Shown one piece after another: positions 8,431-16,220 of a DNA stretch of 54,170 bases; within the stretch, counting starts at the first letter, position 1, and each line of letters opens with the position of its first letter. The stretch comes from Gammaproteobacteria bacterium (GTDB taxonomy: Bacteria; Pseudomonadota; Gammaproteobacteria; RBG-16-57-12): assembly GCA_022712945.1 (NCBI GenBank), contig JAFLJP010000097.1, positions 1 to 54,170 on the forward strand, read 5' to 3'. A program made the translations under genes and the position numbers. The notes below the pieces were generated by a model. That model saw nothing but the letters and a program-made list of their open reading frames with translations, was not told the origin of the DNA and did no database searches.

Positions 8431-8561
8431 TCATTAGAACCTTTGCATAAATGGAGAACGAACTCAAACCAGTGTGCACTAAAAATGCAGCGGTTGTTCT
8501 TTGGCTGAATGTCCACTCAATGAAATAACAAATATCGAACCACTCCCCGATTCAAAGGCCT

Positions 8562-8731
8562 CTAACCCGGATATTTCGTAAATTTGTGCAAAAATCGCGT
8601 AGCACATGGGTTTCACAGGGAAATTCATGAGGAAACCCCGTATCCGTGATGACGGGTGACTGAATAAATATTTCCTGTGGAATCAAGGGGCAAGCGAGAT
8701 TGTACATGATTTATGAATTATCCGGGCTAAG
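8562..8731. mobile_element. MITE-like element, CTAACCCGGATATTTC termini
   Basis: The gap 8431-8733 holds a 170-base non-coding element. It starts CTAACCCGGATATTTCGTAA and its right end, read in reverse, is CTTAGCCCGGATAATTCATA, an imperfect inverted repeat of about 28 bases. The right end stops two bases before the stop codon of the HD-GYP gene at 8734. No open frame is present inside. Target duplications are not clear. Confidence 0.6.
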
Positions 8732-8733
8732 CA

Positions 8734-9840
8734 TTAAGAACGCTTCAAGTAACGTTGTTTAATCACTGTATTCAGCACTGTCACCCAATGCGATGAAAAC
8801 TGTGTATCCTTGTTGTTATTCAGCTCCAATATCGCCCGCATTACTGAGCGCTTATGCAACCTGTCCGCCCTTGGCCGTGTGAGTGAGATATAGGCATCAA
8901 CAACACCGATCAGTTGAGCACCGTCACAGATATCATCACCTTTAAGCTGCTGCGGATACCCCTTGCCATCAATCCGCTCATGATGTTGTAGAATCATCTC
9001 CCTCACACCGCCCCAATCCGACAAACGCTCTACCAACTGTGCTGCAATCAGCGGGTGGTTGTGTAACAGCACCAGCTCACTATCACCTAACTGTTCATTT
9101 TTTGAGATGATAAACTCGGGTAATAGCCCCATGGCAAAATCATGCAGATAAATGGCGGCTGTGAGTTTGTACGGCTCGATCGGGGTTCCGGCAATGCCAT
9201 TCATCTCCATGGCCAGCGAGAGTATTCGCTCACCCCGGTCCTGCCAGAAGATAGAACGTTGCTCACTCTGCTTCATCAACAGGTAAAAGTAGTCCAGGTC
9301 GCCCTCCAACCCGCCAGAGACTGCGGCATCACCCTCATTATTTTCTGCTGAGAGATCAAAGTCACTGCCTAGGTCATCAAAGTTATCACTGAGCAAACAG
9401 AGGCTATACTGAATCGCGGCATAGCGTTCGCTACTCTGGACATTTGAAATCGATAATAGACTCTCTTCGACTTGAAGATTTTGCTCAACCTGTTGAGGTT
9501 CACCGGCCACAAAGCATTGAACAATGGTGTTGAGACGATCCATCGACAACAAAACCACCTCACTTAACTGCGGTGTAAAACTAACTACCCCGCTTCGTGC
9601 TGCCTGCAACAGCCCCTCAAGCGAATGAGCAAACTGGGAGACCGGCTCCATTTTGCAAAAACAGGCATTATCCTTAATAGTGTGAACCGCACGAAAAATA
9701 TTGGCCAGCAACGCTTCATCAGCGGGATTCGCCTCAAGGCGCATCAGATCCCCCTCAAGCTCACGTTGTTTTTCAACGAAATCCTCTAGGAAATCATTTA
9801 AAAGATCACCATCAACATCTAATTCAGGATCAAACGACAT
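8734..9840 (-). CDS. HPt domain - HD-GYP phosphodiesterase-like protein
   Basis: The protein joins a histidine phosphotransfer domain (residues 5-110) to a C-terminal HD-GYP domain (220-330). The HPt phosphorylation site is AVHTIKDNACF with His53, though the usual glycine after lysine is aspartate. The HD-GYP part has YLHDFAMG and the signature HHERIDGKGYPQQL, so the metal ligands for c-di-GMP hydrolysis look largely present. I start at the ATG at 9840, preceded by CGGAG; an in-frame ATG at 9900 lacks any ribosome site. It probably receives phosphate from a hybrid kinase encoded elsewhere and links it to c-di-GMP levels. No kinase or receiver gene is adjacent. Confidence 0.8.
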   Translation of the reverse strand: MSFDPELDVDGDLLNDFLEDFVEKQRELEGDLMRLEANPADEALLANIFRAVHTIKDNACFCKMEPVSQFAHSLEGLLQAARSGVVSFTPQLSEVVLLSMDRLNTIVQCFVAGEPQQVEQNLQVEESLLSISNVQSSERYAAIQYSLCLLSDNFDDLGSDFDLSAENNEGDAAVSGGLEGDLDYFYLLMKQSEQRSIFWQDRGERILSLAMEMNGIAGTPIEPYKLTAAIYLHDFAMGLLPEFIISKNEQLGDSELVLLHNHPLIAAQLVERLSDWGGVREMILQHHERIDGKGYPQQLKGDDICDGAQLIGVVDAYISLTRPRADRLHKRSVMRAILELNNNKDTQFSSHWVTVLNTVIKQRYLKRS

Positions 9841-9914
9841 AATGCCAATACTCCGATATATAAAATTCAAATCACCGTGAACATCGACATAATCAGTCAT
9901 TAATCAATATTTAA

Positions 9915-10745
9915 TTAGTATTTTTTGGGAGAAACCTTACCTTGGCTGAACAAAACATCCACATTGAGCCATAAACCGCTTTCATCCATCAACTTCGCCA
10001 CCTGCGCCAGATGATCTGCACGGAAGGTGGCCAGATCGGTTTCACTCAACTGCATCAACAAACCTCGGTACCCTGCATTCCACAGCACATCCCACCACTC
10101 ATCCACACTGTCAAGATGGTAACCACACTGATGCCGCTCCGTTTTAAGGTGAGTAAACCCTGTGCTCTGTAGCAACTCACAGTGTGATGCTTCCGAATCA
10201 AGCCGACGCCAACTGGCCGTCGGCGCTTCAATACCATATTTTTTTAGTTCGGCGACCAACATATCGCTCATCGGTGCAAAGGCATCGCCGGAAAAAGAAG
10301 AAAAGATCAATTTCCCATTCGGTTTCAGCCCTAAAGCCAGGTGCCTGACACTGGCGTGAATATCGGGAAGGAAAAACAGCCCGAAGCTACTGCTAATGAC
10401 ATCAAAAGAGTCTTTTCCTAACAGAAGCGCATCCACATCAGAGTGTTGAAAATCGATATTAACCACACCCTGCGCAGCCACCCTGCGACGCGCCTGTTGC
10501 AACATACCGGCTGACATATCGACCCCTAAAACCGTGCCATTTGGCAGTGCCTCAGCCAAACGTACTGCCACCTGCCCGGTACCACAGGCAACGTCCAACA
10601 CCTGCTCACCCCCTTTCAACGCCAACTGCTCTACCATTCGCTGCGCTACGTTGCCGAAAAAGCGCAGGGCATGACAATCATAATTTGCAGCAACGATATC
10701 AAACGTCTCCGCCACTGCCATTTTGATCTTTTGATTATTATCCAT
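9915..10745 (-). CDS. SAM-dependent methyltransferase (UbiE-like class I)
   Basis: A 276-residue class I methyltransferase: motif I is VLDVACGTGQVAVRL, followed by the acidic strand end VLGVDMSAGMLQQA and the FDVISSSFGLFFLPD segment. These are the SAM-binding signatures of the Methyltransf_11/UbiE group. The substrate cannot be read from sequence; the length and lack of ubiquinone-specific neighbours argue against UbiE itself. The ATG at 10745 is chosen because GAGAGAA precedes it; a TTG four codons upstream is weaker. It lies upstream of the HPt-HD-GYP gene on the same strand with about 75 bases between, so the two may share a transcript. Confidence 0.75.
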   Translation of the reverse strand: MDNNQKIKMAVAETFDIVAANYDCHALRFFGNVAQRMVEQLALKGGEQVLDVACGTGQVAVRLAEALPNGTVLGVDMSAGMLQQARRRVAAQGVVNIDFQHSDVDALLLGKDSFDVISSSFGLFFLPDIHASVRHLALGLKPNGKLIFSSFSGDAFAPMSDMLVAELKKYGIEAPTASWRRLDSEASHCELLQSTGFTHLKTERHQCGYHLDSVDEWWDVLWNAGYRGLLMQLSETDLATFRADHLAQVAKLMDESGLWLNVDVLFSQGKVSPKKY

Positions 10746-10845
10746 TATTTCTCTCAAAGACGTTACTGATGGAGATGCGGAGCACCTTCAATTAGGGAAA
10801 ACATAATACCAACACCCACCATAACCATTTTATGGGTTTACAATA

Positions 10846-11211
10846 TTAATTGCATGGAGCATTTAAATCACGTGGCTTCGATCTCTTGCGCCATCTCGCC
10901 TTCAGCCTACGCCTCAGTATGATGTTCTCGGCTTTGGCTTCCTGCGTCGCTCTACCTCCTCCATCCTTGGAGTCGTTGTTCATCAGCTCGCGGGTTCCCC
11001 TCATGGGGCCTACTGTTGGTGCGCCCGGCTTGACCGCCATGGAGGGTGGAAATGCAGATATTGCCGAGAGCAATATATCTATCCTTCAGACAAGCCCTCA
11101 CGGGCTTGCCTTTCGCTAGTCGTTATCGTCTACTGACAACACGGTGTTCGACGGTGATCTTCCTACAGAGGGCTTTCACCTCATGAGTTCATGCTCATGC
11201 TGGGCGTACAC
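10846..11211 (-). mobile_element. 5' fragment of a group II intron (degenerate)
   Basis: Read on the minus strand from 11211, the sequence begins GTGTACGCCCAGCATGAGCA and continues AGGTGAAAGCCCTCTGTAGG, then CAAGCCCGTGAGGGCTTGTC. These are the 5' end and domain I features of bacterial group II introns. A short frame (11073-10846) follows where the intron protein should start, but only about 75 codons remain and no reverse transcriptase motif is visible. The 3' domains V and VI are absent. The rest of the 10746-11333 gap contains nothing else that I recognise apart from the palindromes at 11282-11326. Confidence 0.6.
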
Positions 11212-11281
11212 AATTAGCTCCAGCAGACAGTCTAAAGCGGCGTTTTTCCCTTCCGCTGAGCATGGCGTTGTATTTGACATA

Positions 11282-11326
11282 GGCTATCGATAGGCCCAAT
11301 GTAATACCTAAGTGCTATCGATAAGC
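11282..11326. promoter_or_regulatory. Paired palindromes upstream of the vapB-like gene
   Basis: Two near-identical palindromes, GGCTATCGATAGG at 11282-11294 and GCTATCGATAAGC at 11314-11326, have centres 31 bases apart, about three helical turns. They lie directly before the ATG at 11334. VapB-type antitoxins bind such repeats to repress their own operon, so these are good operator candidates; binding is inferred. Confidence 0.5.
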
Positions 11327-11333
11327 TATTAAT

Positions 11334-11540
11334 ATGCCATCTGTTACAGTTTTACCTAAATATCAAATAGTTATACCAAAAGAAGTCAGAGAATCAATGG
11401 GTATTGTGTCTGGTCAAAAGATACAAATGCTTGCCTATCGCAACCGTATTGAGCTAATTCCCATAAAACCAATGAAAAAGCTGAAAAGTCTTCTCAAGGG
11501 GATAGATACTGATGTTGATAGGGATGATGATCGTATATGA
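11334..11540 (+). CDS. AbrB/VapB-type antitoxin
   Basis: The 68-residue protein has the SpoVT/AbrB swapped-hairpin DNA-binding pattern: VLPKYQIVIPKEVRESMGI then SGQKIQMLAYRNRIELIPI. It is followed by a basic to acidic tail ending DRDDDRI, the usual toxin-binding region of VapB antitoxins. The stop overlaps the start of the truncated toxin frame at 11537 (ATGA), the standard coupling in vapBC operons. The antitoxin is complete in length, but its partner is broken, so it may now act alone as a DNA-binding protein or be decaying. Paired palindromes lie just upstream. Confidence 0.75.
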   Translation: MPSVTVLPKYQIVIPKEVRESMGIVSGQKIQMLAYRNRIELIPIKPMKKLKSLLKGIDTDVDRDDDRI

Positions 11541-11674
11541 ATGTGGTAGATTCCTCTGCGTGGTTGTCCTATTTTGCAGGCGACTCCAACGCCACATCGT
11601 TCTCAAAGCCAATTGAATCCGCGGCACCACATTTAGCGACATCTCTCCTTTACCCCCACAGGCGCTTCTCGTAA
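11537..11674 (+). pseudogene. Truncated PIN-domain toxin (VapC remnant)
   Basis: The frame starts MNVVDSSAWLSYFAG, the typical first strand of PIN-domain ribonucleases with the first catalytic aspartate at position 5. The resemblance ends around residue 27, and the frame stops after 45 codons, whereas VapC needs about 130. The remaining acidic residues of the active site are missing, so no RNase activity is expected. The junction lies near 11620. It begins on the last bases of the antitoxin gene, confirming an original vapBC pair. Confidence 0.7.
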
Positions 11675-11679
11675 TATAG

Positions 11680-12690
<1,011 letters not shown>

Positions 12691-12704
12691 TCCACTTCAC
12701 TTTT

Positions 12705-12731
12705 GCGCCCCTCTCCACGGGGGGCGTTTTT
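12705..12731 (+). terminator. Rho-independent terminator after trxB
   Basis: The stem CGCCCC (12706-12711) pairs with GGGGCG (12721-12726), with a nine-base loop, followed by a run of five T. It is placed 15 bases after the trxB stop, so trxB and aat are likely separate transcripts. Confidence 0.8.
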
Positions 12732-12793
12732 GTCACACACCGCCCTCAAACAAGCGCATAATTCAGAATACCCGTCATAACCTGAAACAACCA

Positions 12794-12830
12794 AGAGTTG
12801 AGGCAAAAGATGAATACGCTGAGCAGTTAC
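12794..12830 (+). repeat. Solo end of the GTAACTRCTCAGCGT repeat family
   Basis: The 37 bases ending ATACGCTGAGCAGTTAC closely match both arms of the inverted-repeat element at 24640-24780. Here only one arm is present, and it contains the aat start codon and the first seven codons. Confidence 0.65.
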
Positions 12831-13526
12831 CGTATCGGCCCACCCTTTTTGCTGTATGAGCACCACACCACGTTCCCCGACCCAAACCTTGCACTAACCG
12901 AGCCCGACGGATTGCTCGCCATCGGTGGCGACCTCAGTAGCGAACGGCTGCTCAGTGCCTATCAACAGGGCGTTTTCCCTTGGTTTAGTGATGACCAGCC
13001 GATTCTCTGGTGGTCTCCTGATCCTCGCTGTGTTGTCTATCCACAGCAACTGAATATTTCACGTTCAATGAAAAAAGTGTTGCGAAAAGGTGAGTATAAA
13101 ATCACCTACGACCGTGCTTTTGAACAAGTGATACGTGAGTGTGCGGCCCCCCGCGACAATCAGCCCAACACTTGGATTACCGAAGAGATGTTGCAAGCCT
13201 ATTCTGAGCTTCATCGGAAAGGGGCCGCTCACTCGGTGGAGTGCTGGCACCAGGGTGAACTGGTGGGTGGTTTGTACGGTGTTGCCATCGGGCAGGTTTT
13301 TTTTGGTGAGTCGATGTTCAGCCACCGCAACAACGCCTCTAAAGCCGCCTTTATCACCCTGACCCAACAGTTGATTGAGTGGGGTTATCAGCTCATCGAC
13401 TGTCAGCTGCACAGTGACCACTTGGAGAGCTTGGGTGCGGTGATGATCACACGTTCAAGGTTTCTGAAATTGCTCGATATTCACTGCCGCCAACAACCCG
13501 GCAAACACGCCTGGGAAAAAGATTAG
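12810..13526 (+). CDS. aat: Leucyl/phenylalanyl-tRNA-protein transferase
   Basis: Aat transfers Leu or Phe from tRNA to proteins with N-terminal Arg or Lys, marking them for ClpS/ClpAP degradation. The conserved core GLLAIGGDLSSERLLSAY, GVFPWFSDDQPILWWSPDP and VECWHQGELVGGLYGVAIG is complete; 238 residues match the family. I use the ATG at 12810; a TTG at 12798 is also in frame. The first residues MNTLSSY come from a dispersed repeat end (12794-12830), so this start region was probably replaced by element insertion. The stop is followed directly by the ate gene, forming an N-degron operon. Confidence 0.93.
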   Translation: MNTLSSYRIGPPFLLYEHHTTFPDPNLALTEPDGLLAIGGDLSSERLLSAYQQGVFPWFSDDQPILWWSPDPRCVVYPQQLNISRSMKKVLRKGEYKITYDRAFEQVIRECAAPRDNQPNTWITEEMLQAYSELHRKGAAHSVECWHQGELVGGLYGVAIGQVFFGESMFSHRNNASKAAFITLTQQLIEWGYQLIDCQLHSDHLESLGAVMITRSRFLKLLDIHCRQQPGKHAWEKD

Positions 13527-14228
13527 ATGACCCACTCCCTGCGCCTGCTGCTGAGCACACCACACCCCTGTAGTTATCTTGATGATGCGCAGTCGAGTAC
13601 ACTTTTTATTGACCCCGAAGCCGCAATAAACGCTGACATCTACAGCCAACTGGCTCAACAGGGGTTTCGTCGCAGTGGTGACCATATCTACCGCCCCCAC
13701 TGCCAGAGCTGCCAGGAGTGCAAAGCGGTCAGGCTGCCAGTGGCCGAGTTTCAGCCAAGCCGCCAACAACGCCGCACCTGGAACAAAAACAATGATCTGA
13801 TCACCACCGTCACCACCACACCCAACCGGCAAGAGCATCTGGCACTGTTTAAACGCTATATCAGCGCCCGCCACTCCGGTGGCGGCATGGATGAAATGAC
13901 CGGTGAAGCCCCCTTTGAGTTTCTTCAAAGCCCCTGGGGAAGCACTCTGTTTTATGAATTTCGTGATCAACAGGGCGTTTTACTCTCTGTTGCGGTATCT
14001 GACCAGCTACTCAACGGGCTATCTGCGGTCTATAGTTATTTTGAGCCAAGTGAATCAAAACGCAGCCTTGGGGTGATGAGCGTACTGTGGCAGATAGAGC
14101 AGGCGAAACAGATACAGCTCCCCTTTCTCTATCTGGGTTACTGGATTCCAGGCTGCCAAAAAATGAGTTACAAAACCAACTACCAACCACTACAGTGGTT
14201 TGATGGTGAGAAATGGCTTTCACTTTGA
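13527..14228 (+). CDS. bpt: Aspartate/glutamate leucyltransferase (Bpt/Ate family)
   Basis: This 233-residue protein belongs to the ATE N/C domain family. Bacterial members (Bpt) transfer leucine to N-terminal Asp or Glu and so work in the same N-degron pathway as Aat. The N-terminal cysteine cluster HCQSCQECKAVRLPV and the C-terminal GVMSVLWQIEQAKQ, LYLGYWIPGCQKMSYK are conserved. It starts immediately after the aat stop, so both are co-translated. The usual following gene infA is absent; a ParA gene comes next instead, 154 bases on, in a gap where nothing else is seen. Arginyl specificity as in eukaryotes is less likely. Confidence 0.9.
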   Translation: MTHSLRLLLSTPHPCSYLDDAQSSTLFIDPEAAINADIYSQLAQQGFRRSGDHIYRPHCQSCQECKAVRLPVAEFQPSRQQRRTWNKNNDLITTVTTTPNRQEHLALFKRYISARHSGGGMDEMTGEAPFEFLQSPWGSTLFYEFRDQQGVLLSVAVSDQLLNGLSAVYSYFEPSESKRSLGVMSVLWQIEQAKQIQLPFLYLGYWIPGCQKMSYKTNYQPLQWFDGEKWLSL

Positions 14229-14382
14229 GAGCTGTTTTGCCACGGCTTCAGGGGGACGATGATGGACAACCAGAGAGCGGTGGAATAATCGGCAAGCAAC
14301 GCATCAACCTGAAGCCACACTGATCGACCTAACCACAAAGCTCATGTTAAACTCAGGCGACTGACTAAAATAGGTAGACGGT

Positions 14383-15021
14383 ATGCCCGCACAAGTGTTT
14401 TCTATTTCCAATCAAAAGGGTGGCACGGGTAAAACAACCTTGAGTATGAACTTTGCTGCCGGGTTGGCGCAACGCGGTCGCACTCTTATCATCGATGCCG
14501 ATCCACAAAGATCTGCAGGACAGTGGACTGGGCTGGCCCCGGACAAGCGCCCTTTCCCGGTCTCGGTGATTGCCGTTGCCGGCAACCTGGCCCATGAAAT
14601 CAAGCGCTTCCGTCAGGATTACCAATATATTGTTGTCGACTGCCCGCCAACCCTTGAAGGGGAAACAGTAAAACGCGCCATGTTATCCTCCGATACCATG
14701 CTGATACCCGTGCTACCATCGCCCGTTGATCTATGGGCCAGTGTGCGGCTGGCCGATACAATAGAACAGGCAAGATTGGGTAACCCCAAACTGAAAGCCT
14801 ACCTGGTCATCAATCAACAGGAGCCGCGCAGTGCGCTCTCCCGCGCCATGCAGCAGGCGCTGGATGAATTTGACATCCCCTCCCTCAAGGGGGGCCTGCG
14901 TCGCCGAGCGGTCTACCGAACCTCAGCCATTGAGGGGGCCAGCGTCTTCTGCCTCGGCAAACAGGGCCAAGCCGCCGCCCAAGAGATTGAGTCCATAATA
15001 GAGGAGCTGCTACAACCATGA
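14383..15021 (+). CDS. Orphan ParA-family ATPase
   Basis: The 212-residue protein has the deviant Walker A box NQKGGTGKTTLSMNFA with the signature lysine, the switch IIDADPQRSAGQW and the Walker B-like IVVDCPPTLEG. These define the ParA/MinD class, which form gradients on DNA to position plasmids, protein clusters or microcompartments. There is no helix-turn-helix extension and no parB gene nearby. The next gene is a 53-codon frame overlapping by four bases, which is the obvious partner. An origin as a chromosomal cargo-positioning ATPase (like McdA or PpfA) is more likely than plasmid partition. Confidence 0.85.
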   Translation: MPAQVFSISNQKGGTGKTTLSMNFAAGLAQRGRTLIIDADPQRSAGQWTGLAPDKRPFPVSVIAVAGNLAHEIKRFRQDYQYIVVDCPPTLEGETVKRAMLSSDTMLIPVLPSPVDLWASVRLADTIEQARLGNPKLKAYLVINQQEPRSALSRAMQQALDEFDIPSLKGGLRRRAVYRTSAIEGASVFCLGKQGQAAAQEIESIIEELLQP

Positions 15022-15179
15022 AACTACAAGATAGATTAGCCAACAGCGTGCGCCAAGTTAAAACACAACAGACCGAGAAACCAAAAAACCCAAACACCAC
15101 TACGCGCAAAAGAGCCAAGCCGGTCGAAACGGAAACAGCATCACCCCTCTTCTTCTCTCGGCGTACCTGGCCTGATTAG
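15018..15179 (+). CDS. Small basic partner of the orphan ParA, ends RRTWPD
   Basis: A 53-residue frame begins at ATGA overlapping the ParA stop. It opens MKLQDRLANSVRQVKTQQ, continues with a low-complexity Lys/Thr/Pro stretch and ends SRRTWPD. The short helix, disordered basic middle and terminal tryptophan motif recall the small adaptor proteins that pair with orphan ParA ATPases; McdB proteins also end near an invariant tryptophan. Function is inferred from coupling and composition only. Its stop codon TAG lies inside the terminal TTAGGGATGTAG of a MITE, so insertion happened exactly at the gene end. Confidence 0.65.
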   Translation: MKLQDRLANSVRQVKTQQTEKPKNPNTTTRKRAKPVETETASPLFFSRRTWPD

Positions 15180-15241
15180 GGATGTAGAAGAAATTAAAAT
15201 ACCGTTATTACGCCGATTTTTTGTTCACTCTATCTAGCAGG
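15176..15241. mobile_element. Partial MITE, TTAGGGATGTAGAA family
   Basis: This 66-base arm starts TTAGGGATGTAGAAGAAAT and matches the reversed right arm of the element at 164-281, including ACCGTTATTACGCCGA. It breaks off at CTATCTAGCAGG where a different element begins. The opposite terminus is missing. Confidence 0.65.
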
Positions 15242-15418
15242 CTGTCGGACTTGGGGAGTCGTAGCGAGAGAGTGTGATTTTTAGTTCATTTTTTCGACAA
15301 TTTGAGGCGAATGGTTGTTCCCTTTAACGAAAATTGGCGGGAAAATGAGCAAAAAACACGCTTTCGCAGTAGACCTATCTATTCTCGGACAGGCTCCTAG
15401 GAGCTTGTTGGAGAATAG
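15239..15418. mobile_element. Second short element with a 40-base palindrome
   Basis: From AGGCTGTCGGACTT at 15239 to TCGGACAGGCT at 15395 the termini are imperfect inverted repeats around a non-coding core. At 15379-15418 a near-perfect 40-base palindrome centred on CCTAGG folds CTATTCTC against GAGAATAG. It lies downstream of trxC (minus strand) and of the ParA pair (plus strand) and could act as a structured barrier, but it has no T-run. Confidence 0.5.
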
Positions 15419-15456
15419 AGGAGCGAACCACCCAGCCCTCACAGAACGGGGCAAAA

Positions 15457-15900
15457 TCAGCGTGACGACAGTTGAGATCTCACCCAGTTAACAATATCCC
15501 CGGCGCCCATTACGCCGGGCTGGCGGGCAAGCTCTTTTCCGCCACTGAACAGCGCCAGGGTTGGAATACTGCGAATACTATACTGCGCACCAAGAGCCTG
15601 CTCCGCTTCGGTATCCACTTTAGCCAGGCGCACCCCCGGCTCCAGCTGGTTTGCCGCCTGTTCAAACGCCGGGGCCATTGACTTACAGGGGCCACACCAG
15701 GGGGCCCAAAAATCGACCAGTACTGGAATATCGTTACGGCTAATATGGGTAGCAAATGTCGCCGCCGTCAAGGCCACAGAATGAGCATTAAAGAGTGGTT
15801 GATGGCACTTTCCACACTTAGGCCCATCAGCCAGTCGGTTGGCAGGAATACGGTTTGTCGCAACGCAGTGTGGGCAGACAATATGCAACGCATCGCTCAT
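15457..15900 (-). CDS. trxC: Thioredoxin 2 (TrxC)
   Basis: The 147-residue protein has the TrxC arrangement: an N-terminal zinc ribbon with CPHC and CGKC (residues 9-33), then a thioredoxin fold with the active site FWAPWCGPCKSMAP. TrxC reduces disulfides in the cytoplasm and is oxidant- and zinc-sensitive. Its ATG overlaps the cbpM stop (ATGA), so it is the last gene of the cbpA-cbpM-trxC unit and links a DnaJ-type chaperone with a redox protein. Length and both motifs match, so the call is firm. Confidence 0.95.
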   Translation of the reverse strand: MSDALHIVCPHCVATNRIPANRLADGPKCGKCHQPLFNAHSVALTAATFATHISRNDIPVLVDFWAPWCGPCKSMAPAFEQAANQLEPGVRLAKVDTEAEQALGAQYSIRSIPTLALFSGGKELARQPGVMGAGDIVNWVRSQLSSR

Positions 15901-16220
15901 GAGTTTCTCTCACTGAATTCAAATTTCGCCAGCTGGGATCGCAAAGCATTGATCTCCTCCAGTAGCTCCAGTGTTAACGCCGCACCGGGTAAATTCACCC
16001 TCAAATCTCGCTGCAACCGCTGCACAGTGCGTACCCGCTGAACCGTAGGGCCGGTGAAGCACCACCGGCTTTCACGCTCCAGCGGTTCAATAATTCCCTC
16101 TTCCACCAATGCCACCAGCCACTCGGCATCGACACAACAGGCCTGGCTCAACTCCGCCAGTGAGAACTCCATTTCTTCTTCAACAACATGACCACTGAAA
16201 ACATAGGATGTCACCGTCAT
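15897..16220 (-). CDS. cbpM: Chaperone modulatory protein CbpM
   Basis: CbpM binds the J-domain of CbpA and inhibits both its cochaperone and DNA-binding activity. This 107-residue protein has the MerR-like winged helix seen in the family: FSLAELSQACCVDAEWLVAL, then VEEGIIEPLE and VQRVRTVQRLQRDLRVN. It follows cbpA directly (next base) and overlaps trxC by four bases. A single-domain size close to the E. coli protein and the unmistakable neighbour make this assignment good. Confidence 0.85.
   Translation of the reverse strand: MTVTSYVFSGHVVEEEMEFSLAELSQACCVDAEWLVALVEEGIIEPLERESRWCFTGPTVQRVRTVQRLQRDLRVNLPGAALTLELLEEINALRSQLAKFEFSERNS

Noticed and set aside
10850..11119. 89-codon plus-strand frame over the intron fragment
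   Set aside because: No homology, and the region is better explained as structured intron RNA on the other strand.
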